Origin: Allokutzneria sp. A3M-2-11 16
Lineage (GTDB): Bacteria; Actinomycetota; Actinomycetes; Mycobacteriales; Pseudonocardiaceae
DNA length: 64,000 nucleotides
Assembly (NCBI RefSeq): GCF_024213555.1
Contig: NZ_JANAVO010000006.1
Coordinates: forward strand, 1-64,000
Direction: 5' to 3'
The notes under the pieces were generated by a model. That model was not told where the DNA came from. It saw nothing but the letters and a program-made list of their open reading frames with translations, and searched no databases. A program made the translations under genes and the position numbers. Shown piece after piece: positions 32,645-41,078 of this stretch; position 1 is the first letter of the stretch, and the number at the start of each line of letters is the position of its first letter.

Positions 32645-32705
32645 CCGTTTCGTACTCTTGCCGGGATTTGGGAGCGCTCTCTTCTCCGTTAAGAGTACGA
32701 AACGG
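32645..32705. repeat. Long hairpin, second of a tandem pair
   Basis: CCGTTTCGTACTCTT (32645-32659) pairs perfectly with AAGAGTACGAAACGG (32691-32705): a 15-bp stem with a 31-nt loop. It shares CCGTTTCGTACTC with the first hairpin. Where the two stems differ (CATA/TATG versus CTT/AAG) both arms have changed together, so pairing is kept. Confidence 0.85.
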
Positions 32706-32805
32706 GGTTACCTAGGTTGCGGCCGCCGGAGGTGGGGTGTGGGGGCGGTTGGGGCGCATGGGTTCAGTTTACGTGGTGCGCGTGGATGTGTTGCAGGACA
32801 GGGCG

Positions 32806-33312
32806 TTAGTCGATGATGAACCAGTTGCCGTCGCGGTAGGACAGCACGACGCTGCCGAGTTCCTGTTCGGCGAACGTGGTGCTGGAGCGGACCGCCTTGA
32901 CCGGGACGTCGACGTCGCCGTTGGCCTTCTGCCGCACCAGTTTCGGGTCGACGGTCGCGGTCTCCAGCGCCTTGCGCTTGGCCGCCGGGATCATCTGGAA
33001 GGTGATCGGGAAGGTCTGGCGGCAGGTCCCGAAGCCCTGCCTCTCGGCCTGCTTCGCCGCGGGCCCGGCGATGTCGCAGACGGTGTCCAGGTCCTGCTTG
33101 CCCAGCCCGTGCAGGTACCTCTCGTAGCGCTGGATCGCCGCTTCCACGGTCTTCGGCACACCGGCGGGAGTGGTCGGGGCGGGGGTGGTGGGGGCGACAG
33201 TGGTCGTCGTCGTGACCGGCGGTGGCGGCGGAGTGACCGGGGCTTTCGTCTCGTCCTGACAACCCGTGAGTGCCAGTGCCAGCCCGGCCGCCAGGAAGAT
33301 CGCCGACCTCAT
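32806..33312 (-). CDS. Putative secreted lipoprotein, unknown
   Basis: This 168-aa protein has a lipoprotein signal with lipobox LTGC at about residues 15-18, then a Pro/Thr-rich linker (about 24-50), then a folded domain with two cysteines (VCDIAG and GTCRQTF) that may form a disulfide. A C-terminal VVLSYRDGNWFIID resembles NTF2-like mature domains. It should be anchored outside the membrane. Function is unknown. Confidence 0.8.
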   Translation of the reverse strand: MRSAIFLAAGLALALTGCQDETKAPVTPPPPPVTTTTTVAPTTPAPTTPAGVPKTVEAAIQRYERYLHGLGKQDLDTVCDIAGPAAKQAERQGFGTCRQTFPITFQMIPAAKRKALETATVDPKLVRQKANGDVDVPVKAVRSSTTFAEQELGSVVLSYRDGNWFIID

Positions 33313-33366
33313 CGTGCCCCCGTCATCGTCGTGGAATCGATCAACCCTAGTACGACGCCTTCCGGG

Positions 33367-33402
33367 CTGAACATGTGTTCAGTATGCTGATCATATGTTC
33401 AG
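33367..33402. promoter_or_regulatory. Two tandem palindromic operator-like sites
   Basis: CTGAACATGTGTTCAG (33367-33382) has 7-bp inverted arms with a 2-nt centre. CTGATCATATGTTCAG (33387-33402) is a second version with one arm mismatch. Their centres are 20 bp apart, about two helical turns, which suits cooperative dimer binding. They overlap the first possible start codon of the membrane protein gene. The binding protein is unknown. Confidence 0.65.
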
Positions 33403-33403
33403 G

Positions 33404-33838
33404 ATGAGCGAGGAGACGTGGCGGCGGCACGCCAACCCGTGGAGCGTGTGGACGCGCTTCGCCGCGATCCCGGCCATGCTGCTGGCGATCTGGAGCCGCA
33501 CCTGGATCGGCTGGTGGAGCCTGCTGCCGATCGCCGTGGTGATCGTCTGGCTGATCGTCAACCCGTGGGCCTTCCCGCCGGTGCGGCCCGATTCGTGGGC
33601 GGCGCGGGGGATCTACGGCGAGCACGCGTGGGTCAGCCACCCCGACCGAGTGCCCCCGGACCACCGGCGCGTCGCGCGGCTGCTGATGGCGGTCGGAGCG
33701 TGTGGATTCGCGCTGATCACCTGGGGGCTGATCGCATTGGAGGTCTGGCCGACGGTGTTCGGCGCGACCCTGGTCGTCTTGGCGCAATTGTGGCGGATCG
33801 ACCGATTCGGCTGGCTGTGGGAACGCGTTTCGCAATGA
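33404..33838 (+). CDS. Small membrane protein, DUF6653-like
   Basis: This 144-aa protein starts MSEETWRRHANPWSVWTR and has hydrophobic segments at about 20-33, 40-55, 95-115 and 115-130 separated by a Trp/Pro-rich loop, the pattern of DUF6653-type proteins. An ATG at 33395 would add three residues but lies inside an operator-like palindrome; ATG 33404 fits the family start better. Function is unknown, but expression is probably controlled through the twin palindromes directly upstream. Confidence 0.7.
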   Translation: MSEETWRRHANPWSVWTRFAAIPAMLLAIWSRTWIGWWSLLPIAVVIVWLIVNPWAFPPVRPDSWAARGIYGEHAWVSHPDRVPPDHRRVARLLMAVGACGFALITWGLIALEVWPTVFGATLVVLAQLWRIDRFGWLWERVSQ

Positions 33839-33968
33839 AGTCCATTCGCGTCGAAACAAAAGTCCTTATGTGGCCTCAGGGTTGTCCCCGATACGCGGTA
33901 AACACGCGAAGGAATACGGTCGCGATGAATCCGCCGCCGGGCAGTCGCAGCAGGACAACGGAGGACCT

Positions 33969-35555
33969 TTGACCCGCACAGCATTCGCCGCGTCGGCGGT
34001 GGTGGCGCTCGTCGCCACCCTGGTGACGGTGGTACCGGCCGCGTCGGCCGCCCCCGCGCCGGAGTGGAAACTCTGCAAGGAGATCGCCAACGGCTGGCCC
34101 GCAGGGGACGCGCGCACCGAGTGCGCCACCGTCGCGGTCCCGGTGGACCACGCGAAGCCGGACGGCCGCAAGATCAAAATCGCGATCAGCCGGATCACGG
34201 CGTCCGAGCCGGCCGCGCGCCGCGGCGTCATGGTGTTCAACCCCGGTGGTCCCGGCGGCTCGGGCATCTCGATGCCGCCGTCGATGCTGCAGAGCACCGT
34301 CAAGGACATCGGGCGCACTCACGACCTGATCGGCTTCGACCCGCGCGGCGTCGGCTACAGCGACAAGATGACCTGCCCGGTCCTGCCCGGTGACACCGAG
34401 CAGCCGCCCGCGTCGTGGTCGGTCAAGGAGAAGGCGCGGTTCATCTCCGCCCGCAACGGCAAGGCCAACCGGCGCTGCGCCGAGACCGACCTCGAGTTCG
34501 CCAGGAACCTGACCACCGACGCGATCGCCCGCGATATCGACGCGATCCGCGCCGCCCTCGGCGAGAAGAAGATCAACTACTACGGCATCTCCTGGGGCAC
34601 GGCGCTCGGGGCGCACTACCGCAGCCTGTTCGACGGCAACGTGGACCGGATGCTGCTCGACTCGGTGATGCTGGCGAACTTCGACCTCAACGAGATCGAC
34701 AACACCACGGTCGCGGCGAACGAGAACCTGTTCAACGACTTCGTCTCGTGGATCGCGCGCTACGACCGGGTCTACCGCTTCGGCACCACCCACGGCGAGG
34801 TGTCCAAGGCGCTGTTCGACCTGCGCAAGCTGCTCACCGAGTCCCCGAGGGTGGTCGGCAGCGGGCCGTCGCAGACCGTCATCGACGGCGAGACGATCAC
34901 CAACCTGATCACCCAGAACCGCAGCTGGTGGTCCGCGGCCGCGGCCGAGCTGGTCAAGATCCGCGACAACGACGTGCCGGAGCGCGCGCGGCAGGCCGCC
35001 ACCGCCGCCGGGGACCGGGCCGCCGCCCGATCGGCCTCACGGGGCTTCGAGGGCAGGCCGGAGTTCTTCAGCCGCTTCCTCAACGTCGCGGTGATCTGCA
35101 ACGAGGCGCTGAGCACCCGGGACTTCGAGACCGCGTGGGGACACCGGATGGGCCGGATCGCCAAGTACCCGGCGGCCGGGGAGAGCGCGTCCTTCGACGG
35201 CATGTGCGCGAACTGGCCGCTGCCGGTGCAGCCGTGGCGGCTGAAGTCCGGGGCCAGCGCGCTCCAGCTGGTTGGCCACCTCTACGAGGGCGTCACGCCG
35301 ATCGACTGGGCGGTGTCGATGCGCGCCAAGATCGGCGGCGCGCTGTTCACCATCGAGGACGACTGGCACGGCTCGCTGTCGCGGTTGCCTTGCGGCGCAA
35401 CGGGTGTGGAGTTCTTCGCCACCGGAAAGGCCAGCACCGCGTCCTGTACGGGCGCCCCGATCCCCACTCCGGAGACGGCCGCGCCGTCCTCCGGTGACGG
35501 TCTCACCGTCGAGCGGTCCCCGTACGACAAGGAGCGCGTCGCCACCTTCGGCTGA
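33969..35555 (+). CDS. Secreted alpha/beta hydrolase, TAP/SlpD-like peptidase
   Basis: This protein has about 528 aa and starts at TTG 33969, after GGAGG at 33960-33964. A signal peptide covers about residues 1-28 and ends near ASAAP. The mature protein resembles tripeptidyl aminopeptidases of the SlpD/SlpE type: oxyanion region FNPGGPGGSG and nucleophile GISWGTALG. The C-terminal catalytic His fits DDWHGS. The position that normally reads D-x-V-T-P is HLYEGVTP, so the catalytic Asp seems replaced by Glu or displaced. It is likely an extracellular peptidase or esterase of reduced or altered activity. Confidence 0.85.
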   Translation: MTRTAFAASAVVALVATLVTVVPAASAAPAPEWKLCKEIANGWPAGDARTECATVAVPVDHAKPDGRKIKIAISRITASEPAARRGVMVFNPGGPGGSGISMPPSMLQSTVKDIGRTHDLIGFDPRGVGYSDKMTCPVLPGDTEQPPASWSVKEKARFISARNGKANRRCAETDLEFARNLTTDAIARDIDAIRAALGEKKINYYGISWGTALGAHYRSLFDGNVDRMLLDSVMLANFDLNEIDNTTVAANENLFNDFVSWIARYDRVYRFGTTHGEVSKALFDLRKLLTESPRVVGSGPSQTVIDGETITNLITQNRSWWSAAAAELVKIRDNDVPERARQAATAAGDRAAARSASRGFEGRPEFFSRFLNVAVICNEALSTRDFETAWGHRMGRIAKYPAAGESASFDGMCANWPLPVQPWRLKSGASALQLVGHLYEGVTPIDWAVSMRAKIGGALFTIEDDWHGSLSRLPCGATGVEFFATGKASTASCTGAPIPTPETAAPSSGDGLTVERSPYDKERVATFG

Positions 35556-35576
35556 TGATCCGCGAGCCTGCCCGGT

Positions 35577-36188
35577 TCAGCCGGACAGGCCGCGCAGGCC
35601 GATCTCCACCCCTCGCCGCAGCGCCGCCCAGAACTCCTCCGGCGGCTGGTCCAGCTCCAGGCTCTTCAGCGCCGCCGCCTGCGCCCCGCCGCTCATGGCG
35701 CCGACCGCCGCCGCCGCGCTGATCGGGTCGAGCTCGTCCGGGAAGGCCCGCAGCAGGCCGTCGGCGATCTCCCGTTGCAGCTCGTGGCCCAGCTGCAACG
35801 CCCGTCCCTGCAACGCGGGCTCCGACATGATCACCCGGCGGAAGAGCTCCATGCCCTCCGGGTCCCGCCGCCCGACGCCCTCGGCGAGGTAGTCCGACAC
35901 CATCGCCTCGTAGGCCCGCAGCAGCAGGTCCGCGACGGTCTCGCCGGGCTGCCGGTCGGCCAGCACTTCGAGCGGGACCGGTGCCCTCGGGCCGGAGTCG
36001 GCGAAGAGCACGTCCTCCTTGCTGCGGAAGTGGTTGAAGAACGTCTTGGTCGCCACGTCCGCGGCCGCCGCGATCTGCGCGACCGTCGTGCGGTCGTAGC
36101 CCCGCTCGCTGAACAACCGCAGCGCCGCGTCCGCGAGCTGCCGCCTGACCAGTCGCTTCTTCCGCTCGCGCCGGGACTCCTCTGCCAC
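35577..36188 (-). CDS. TetR-family transcriptional regulator
   Basis: This 203-aa protein has an N-terminal TetR HTH (YDRTTVAQIAAAADVATKTFFNHF) seen as TTVAQIAAAADV then TKTFFNHFRSKEDVLF, and an all-helical ligand-binding C-terminal domain. It is divergent from the glycosyltransferase gene, and a 15-bp inverted repeat lies between them (36216-36230), so it likely represses that gene. It starts with GTG. Confidence 0.92.
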   Translation of the reverse strand: MAEESRRERKKRLVRRQLADAALRLFSERGYDRTTVAQIAAAADVATKTFFNHFRSKEDVLFADSGPRAPVPLEVLADRQPGETVADLLLRAYEAMVSDYLAEGVGRRDPEGMELFRRVIMSEPALQGRALQLGHELQREIADGLLRAFPDELDPISAAAAVGAMSGGAQAAALKSLELDQPPEEFWAALRRGVEIGLRGLSG

Positions 36189-36215
36189 CCCGCGAACTTT
36201 ACACCGAGGCTATGG

Positions 36216-36230
36216 TTACATTCGTTGTAA
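36216..36230. promoter_or_regulatory. Probable TetR-type operator
   Basis: TTACATTCGTTGTAA has inverted arms TTACA/TGTAA around a 5-bp centre. It is placed between the divergent TetR and glycosyltransferase genes, 30 bases before the latter's ATG. The assignment rests on position. Confidence 0.6.
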
Positions 36231-36260
36231 GTTTGCAGTTGATGTAGACGAGGAGGTCTG

Positions 36261-37478
36261 ATGAGTCGGATAGCCCTGGCGGGGATGCCCGCGGCAGGTC
36301 ACGTCAACCCGAGCGCGCCGATCGTGCGCGAGCTGGTCGGCCGCGGAGTCGCCGTCACCTACTACAGCAGCGAGGAGTTCCGCGACACCATCGAGCGCAC
36401 CGGCGCCGAGTTCCGCCCGTACCCGTCGAACACGGTCTCCGCGCGCGCCATCGCCGAGGCCACCACGTCCGGCGGCCCGGTGCGCGTGGTCGCGACGCTG
36501 ATGCCCGCCACCGAGACCCTGGTGCCGTTCCTGGTCGAGGAGTTCCGGGAGCTCCGGCCGGACGCGGTCGCCTTCGACTCCAACGCGCTGTGGGGCTACA
36601 TGGCCGCGGCGCGCGCGGAGCTGCCGAAGATCTCGCTCATGACGACGTTCATGTTGGGCACCAAGGACTTCACGTGCCTCACCGCACGCGAGTGGTTCAG
36701 CTCGATGGTGCCGATGGTGCCCGACATCCCCGCCGTGGTGCGGGCGAAGCGCCGGTTGCTGAAGCGGGTCGGCAAGGACATCTTCCCGCCCCGCCCGGCC
36801 CTGCCGATGCGCGGCGACGTGACGATCTTCCCGATCCCCCGCGAACTCCAGCCGCCGAACCCGTTGCTGGACGAGCGCTGCCACTTCGTCGGCCCCACCA
36901 TCGACCCCGCGACCCGTCCTCACGAGGCCGATCCCGAGCTGATCGCGTTCCTGGACAGCCCAGCCCCGGTCGTCCTGGTGTCGATGGGCACCCTGCACGC
37001 GGGGACGGACGAGTTCTTCAGTACCTGCTTCACCGCGTTCGCCGACCTGCCCGCGCGCTTCGTCCTCGCTGTGGGCCCGCACGCCCGCCCGGGAACTCCG
37101 CCGCCGAACATGCTGGTCCGCGAATCCGTGCCGCAGCTGGACATTCTCGCGCGCGCCTCCGCGTTCGTCACCCACGGCGGGATGAACAGCGCGTTGGAAG
37201 GACTGTTCTACGGAGTTCCCCTCGTTGTGCTCCCGCAGCAGGTCGAGCAGCTCATCATCGGCCTCGCCGTCGCTTCCCGAGGCGCTGCGGAAGTGTTGCG
37301 CCACAACCTTTCCAACCGCGCAGTCCCATCCACCGACCTGCGCGCCGCGGTTTCACGCGCCCTGACCGACCCGTCGATGCGCGACGCCGCGAAGGCGTTG
37401 TCCGATGTCATCAGCTCCTCGGGGGGAGCGAGCGCGGGTGCTCAGGTGATTCAGGATTTCCTCGCCGCAGCACGTTAG
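36261..37478 (+). CDS. MGT-type UDP-glycosyltransferase (macrolide glycosyltransferase-like)
   Basis: This 405-aa GT-B fold enzyme is like OleD/Mgt. The N-terminal acceptor domain starts MSRIALAGMPAAGHVNPSAP, and the C-terminal donor domain has VSMGTLHAG and the signature FVTHGGMNSALEGLFYGVP followed by PQQVEQ. It transfers a sugar to a small molecule; in producers such enzymes often inactivate antibiotics or decorate them. ATG 36261 has GAGGAGG four bases upstream. Divergent TetR control fits an inducible self-resistance role. It stands before the ketosynthase operon. Confidence 0.9.
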   Translation: MSRIALAGMPAAGHVNPSAPIVRELVGRGVAVTYYSSEEFRDTIERTGAEFRPYPSNTVSARAIAEATTSGGPVRVVATLMPATETLVPFLVEEFRELRPDAVAFDSNALWGYMAAARAELPKISLMTTFMLGTKDFTCLTAREWFSSMVPMVPDIPAVVRAKRRLLKRVGKDIFPPRPALPMRGDVTIFPIPRELQPPNPLLDERCHFVGPTIDPATRPHEADPELIAFLDSPAPVVLVSMGTLHAGTDEFFSTCFTAFADLPARFVLAVGPHARPGTPPPNMLVRESVPQLDILARASAFVTHGGMNSALEGLFYGVPLVVLPQQVEQLIIGLAVASRGAAEVLRHNLSNRAVPSTDLRAAVSRALTDPSMRDAAKALSDVISSSGGASAGAQVIQDFLAAAR

Positions 37479-37562
37479 GCCGGGAAACCGCATCCTGGTA
37501 CGAAAGCTAACAGCACAACCCCGCTCGCCCGCAATTAGACTCGATGCCACAAAGGGGGTCTG

Positions 37563-38609
37563 GTGGCGAGTGACCCGGCCGACCGGGCCGTCTGTGTGAG
37601 CGGTATGGCGTGGCACACCGCGCTGGGTACCGACCTGAACGACGTCTGGCAACGGCTCCTGCGCGGCGACACCGGCGACAGCACCGCGAGCGCGGACGCG
37701 ACGGAACAGCTCGTGCGCCTGGCGACGCTGACGGCGAAGGCGGCGCTGCGAAACGCGGGGATCGGTGTCGACCTCCTGGTGCTGGGGAGCAGCCTCGGGG
37801 CGAGCTTGGACGGTGCGGCGGGGAACACGTGGACCGGCGAGGTGGCCGAAGCGCTGGGTGTGCGGCAGCCGCCGGTGTCGCTGAGCACGGCGTGTTCCTC
37901 GGGTTCGGACGCGGTGCTCACGGCGGCGGCGTTGATCCGGGCGGGCGTGGCGGACCGGGTGCTGTGCGGAGGTGTGGACGTGCTGAGCGAGGCCAAGCGG
38001 CTGGGGCACTCCGCGCTCGGCACGTTGTCCCCGACGGAGATCCGCCCGTTCGACGCGGATCGGGACGGCACGGTGCTCGGTGAGGGCGCGGGGTTCCTGG
38101 TGCTGGAGTCGCGGGAAGCGGCGCGGGCGCGGGGCGCGCAGGTGTGGGGAGAGGTGCGGGGCTGGGGCTCGTCGAACGACGCGTCGGGGCCGACCGCGCC
38201 GGACCGCACGGGCGGCGCGGCCGTGCTCGCGGTGCGACGTGCACTGAAGAAAGCCGGTGCGCGCGCGGAGGACATCGCGGTGATCAACGCGCACGGGACG
38301 GGCACGCCGAGCAACGACGCGACCGAAGCGGCCTGCTACACCACCTTGTACGGGGATGGCGCCGCCAAGCCGATTCTGTTCGCCACCAAGGCTTCCTTCG
38401 GTCACACGCTCGGCGCGACCGGAGCGATCGAGGTGATCGCGCTGCTGCTCGCGTTGCACCACGGGAAAGTGCCGCCGTTGGCGCGCACGCGCTCGGTCAT
38501 GGCGGAGCTCCCCCTGCCGGTGGGGCCGTCGCCGGTCGAGGGAAAACTCGGGTTCAGCCTCACGTTGGGCTTCGGCGGCTTCAACACGTGCCTGGTGGTG
38601 GCCGCGTGA
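37563..38609 (+). CDS. FabF-like ketosynthase
   Basis: This 348-aa condensing enzyme is shorter than typical FabF (about 410 aa). The catalytic triad is intact: Cys in LSTACSSGSDAV, His in NAHGTGTPSND, and His in KASFGHTLGATGA. The N-terminal part is shortened. The GTG start follows GGGGGT. It overlaps the half-size ketosynthase-like gene by four bases, in an operon with a ligase and a thioesterase. It probably forms or extends an acyl starter on a carrier protein. The partner may be the adjacent half-size protein, as in KS/chain-length-factor pairs. Confidence 0.88.
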   Translation: MASDPADRAVCVSGMAWHTALGTDLNDVWQRLLRGDTGDSTASADATEQLVRLATLTAKAALRNAGIGVDLLVLGSSLGASLDGAAGNTWTGEVAEALGVRQPPVSLSTACSSGSDAVLTAAALIRAGVADRVLCGGVDVLSEAKRLGHSALGTLSPTEIRPFDADRDGTVLGEGAGFLVLESREAARARGAQVWGEVRGWGSSNDASGPTAPDRTGGAAVLAVRRALKKAGARAEDIAVINAHGTGTPSNDATEAACYTTLYGDGAAKPILFATKASFGHTLGATGAIEVIALLLALHHGKVPPLARTRSVMAELPLPVGPSPVEGKLGFSLTLGFGGFNTCLVVAA

Positions 38610-39076
38610 TCAGGATCGAGTCGGCCGACCCCACCAAGGCGCCGCGCCGGATCTCCGGTGTCTACGCGGACCCGGTGGCCTGGTTGATCACCGACGCGGT
38701 GGCCGCCGTGCTGAACACGCGCGGGGCCCTCGATCCCACGACGGTCGGCGTGCTCGTGGTCAGCGAGCACTCGACCGAGCACACGCAGCGGCTGGTCGCC
38801 GAAACCGTTGCACAAGGCCGGATTTCCCCGATGCGGTTCGCCGCCGCCGGGCCGGGATCGCTGGTCGGAGTGGTGTGCGCGGCATTCGGGTTCCAGGGGC
38901 CGACGTTGATGTTGTCCATGTCCGCGGAGCACGCGACGCCGGTCGTGGACGCGCTGCTGAGCGACTGGCTGCACGACTCCGCCGAGCACGTGATCGTCGT
39001 GACGCACGACATCGCCGAGGACGGGCGGCATTCCGTGACCTGCTCCGTGGTCGACGGGAGGAGCGAACCCAGGTGA
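38606..39076 (+). CDS. Half-size ketosynthase-like protein without catalytic residues
   Basis: This 156-aa protein corresponds to the N-terminal half of a thiolase/ketosynthase fold (VVSEHSTEHTQRLVAETVAQG, GSLVGVVCAAFGFQGPTLMLS). The site of the nucleophilic Cys reads MLSMSAEH, with no Cys, and the two His motifs are absent. GTG start, ATGA-type overlap with the ketosynthase before it and with the ligase after it. It could act like a chain-length factor or structural partner. I infer this from fold likeness and gene order. Confidence 0.65.
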   Translation: MIRIESADPTKAPRRISGVYADPVAWLITDAVAAVLNTRGALDPTTVGVLVVSEHSTEHTQRLVAETVAQGRISPMRFAAAGPGSLVGVVCAAFGFQGPTLMLSMSAEHATPVVDALLSDWLHDSAEHVIVVTHDIAEDGRHSVTCSVVDGRSEPR

Positions 39077-40410
39077 ACGCACAGCAGATCGACGACTTCC
39101 TCCGCCGCGCCGTGCAGACGGAGCCGGCTCAGCACGAGGGCGACGTCTCCGAGGTGGTGGCGGCCCTGGACGCCGAGCCCGGCTCGGTCGTGATCATCGC
39201 GCTGCCCAACGGAATCCGGACGCTGCGAGTGTTCTTCGCGGCCCACCTCGCCGGTTACGTCCCCGTGCTGGTCTCACCGTCCACCCCGCCCGCCCGGGTG
39301 TGGGAGGTCGCCAGGTACCTCGGTGCCTGCGCGCTCGTGCGGGCCAGGATTCGGCCCGCGGACTTCGGCGAGCACGAGGTGTCGCGGCTCGCCGGCGTCG
39401 AGCTGCTCCGCTTCACCGGTCACCGCATGATCAGGCACGAGCCGGGGCACGTCATCCTGATGAGCTCCGGCACGTCCGGCCTGGCGACCGGTTGCCTGCA
39501 CAGCATGTCCGCGCTGCTGCGCAACGCGCGCAGGCACACCGCCTCGATCGGCCAGAGCGCCGAGGACACGGTGCTGGTGAACCTGCCGGTGTACTACTCG
39601 TTCGCTCTGGTGGCGCAGGTGCTCGGCTGCCTCACCGCGGGCTCGCGGCTGGTCCTGTCCGGGCCGCCGTTCACCGTCTCGGACTACCTGGACGCCGTTA
39701 CGCGGCACGGCGTCAGCATCTCGTCGCTGACCCCGATCCTGGCGAAGACGGTCGCCACGACGGGGGAGGAGCTGCCGAAGCCGTTGCGGGCGTTGACGAT
39801 CGGCGGCCAGGCGCTCGATCCGAACTACGTGTCGCGTCTGATCAAGCTCAATCCCGACCTCGGCGTCTACCTCACCTACGGGCTGACCGAAGCCGGTCCG
39901 CGAGTGTCCACTTTGGCCGCTCACCTTGAGCAGCTGCACCGCTTCGGCACGGTCGGGAAACCGTTGGACGGCGTGGAAGTGCTGACGCGCGGCGAAGAGT
40001 TGCTGGTGCGCTCGGACACCGTCTACCGTGAGCGCGTCGGCGAGCCCGCGCCGTCCAAGCGCGGACAGCTGATCGAGCCCGGCCTGGTCGCCACCGGCGA
40101 CATCGGGTTCGTCGACGACGACGGCTACGTGACCGTGCGCGGTCGCTCGACGGACTTCGCGGTGGTGCGCGGCGAGAAGGTGTCCATGGCCGGAGTGCGC
40201 CGCGTCGCCGAGTCGCTGCCCCACGTGGTGCGGGCAGCGACGCGGATCGCCGAGGACGACGGCACGTTGGAGCTGGACGTCTACGTGGACGATGTCGAGC
40301 TTCCCTCGGAAACCGAGATGCACCGACGGTTGCGGCCGTTGCTGACGCGCAACGAGCGCCCAGGCGTGGTGCGCGTGCACCCGTTGCCCGCCGGGGAGTT
40401 CCACAAGTGA
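39073..40410 (+). CDS. AMP-dependent acyl-CoA/ACP ligase
   Basis: This 445-aa member of the ANL superfamily is somewhat short. The P-loop is ILMSSGTSGLATG (the final Lys is replaced, giving LATG instead of RPKG), the A5-type motif is TYGLTEAGP, the A7-type region is ATGDIGFVDDDGYVTVRGRS, and a C-terminal Lys occurs in PAGEFHK. It should adenylate a carboxylic acid for loading on a carrier or CoA. It overlaps the ketosynthase-like gene and the thioesterase gene by four bases each, so it likely activates the starter acid of this operon. Confidence 0.86.
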   Translation: MNAQQIDDFLRRAVQTEPAQHEGDVSEVVAALDAEPGSVVIIALPNGIRTLRVFFAAHLAGYVPVLVSPSTPPARVWEVARYLGACALVRARIRPADFGEHEVSRLAGVELLRFTGHRMIRHEPGHVILMSSGTSGLATGCLHSMSALLRNARRHTASIGQSAEDTVLVNLPVYYSFALVAQVLGCLTAGSRLVLSGPPFTVSDYLDAVTRHGVSISSLTPILAKTVATTGEELPKPLRALTIGGQALDPNYVSRLIKLNPDLGVYLTYGLTEAGPRVSTLAAHLEQLHRFGTVGKPLDGVEVLTRGEELLVRSDTVYRERVGEPAPSKRGQLIEPGLVATGDIGFVDDDGYVTVRGRSTDFAVVRGEKVSMAGVRRVAESLPHVVRAATRIAEDDGTLELDVYVDDVELPSETEMHRRLRPLLTRNERPGVVRVHPLPAGEFHK

Positions 40411-41078
40411 CAGAACCACTTCACGTGTTCTGCGTGCCGCACGCGGGCGGCTCGGCGCGCACGTTTCTGAAGTGGCAACGCACTTTCCCGCCGGAGCTGC
40501 GCATCGTGCCGCTGGAGATCGCGGGCAAGGGGCGGCGCAGTCTCGAACCGCGCCACGCGACCGTGCGCGAGGTCGCCGACGACCTCGTCCAGCGGATCGA
40601 GACGCCCGGTCGCTACGCGATCTTCGGGCACAGCATGGGCGGGCTGATCGCCTACGAGATGGCGCGGTCGCTCGCACCGGAGTTCGTGGTCGTGGCCGCG
40701 ACGAGGCCGCCGCACCTGATCCCGTCGGACCACCGCGCGTCCCTGGCCTCGCTTCCCGACGACGAGCTGCTCGACGCGATGGCCTCCGCGGGGACCGTGC
40801 CGGAGTCGGTGCGGAACTCGCCCATGCGCGACCTCTTCGTGCCGAACCTGCGCGCCGACCTCGCGCTCGTCGCCACCTACCGCCCGGCTCCGGCCCCCGC
40901 GCCGCTACCCGTAGATCTCCACGTCTGGCACGGCACCGAGGACCCCACGACCCCTGCTCCGGTGATGGCCGAATGGCGCCGCTACACCGCGCGCGAGTGC
41001 CGGATGCGGGCCTTCACCGGCGACCACTTCTTCCCGCACTCCGCCCCGCACCTCGTCGCCGAAGCCCTCAGCGGGTGA
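40407..41078 (+). CDS. Type II thioesterase
   Basis: This 223-aa thioesterase is of the PKS/NRPS editing type. It begins with the typical VFCVPHAGGSARTFLKW, has the nucleophile elbow FGHSMGG, an Asp in WHGTEDPTTP and a C-terminal His in FTGDHFF. Such enzymes remove wrong or stalled groups from carrier proteins. It overlaps the ligase gene by four bases, and its end overlaps that of the convergent dioxygenase gene by 11 bases. Its presence ties this operon to an assembly line. Confidence 0.92.
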   Translation: MTEPLHVFCVPHAGGSARTFLKWQRTFPPELRIVPLEIAGKGRRSLEPRHATVREVADDLVQRIETPGRYAIFGHSMGGLIAYEMARSLAPEFVVVAATRPPHLIPSDHRASLASLPDDELLDAMASAGTVPESVRNSPMRDLFVPNLRADLALVATYRPAPAPAPLPVDLHVWHGTEDPTTPAPVMAEWRRYTARECRMRAFTGDHFFPHSAPHLVAEALSG

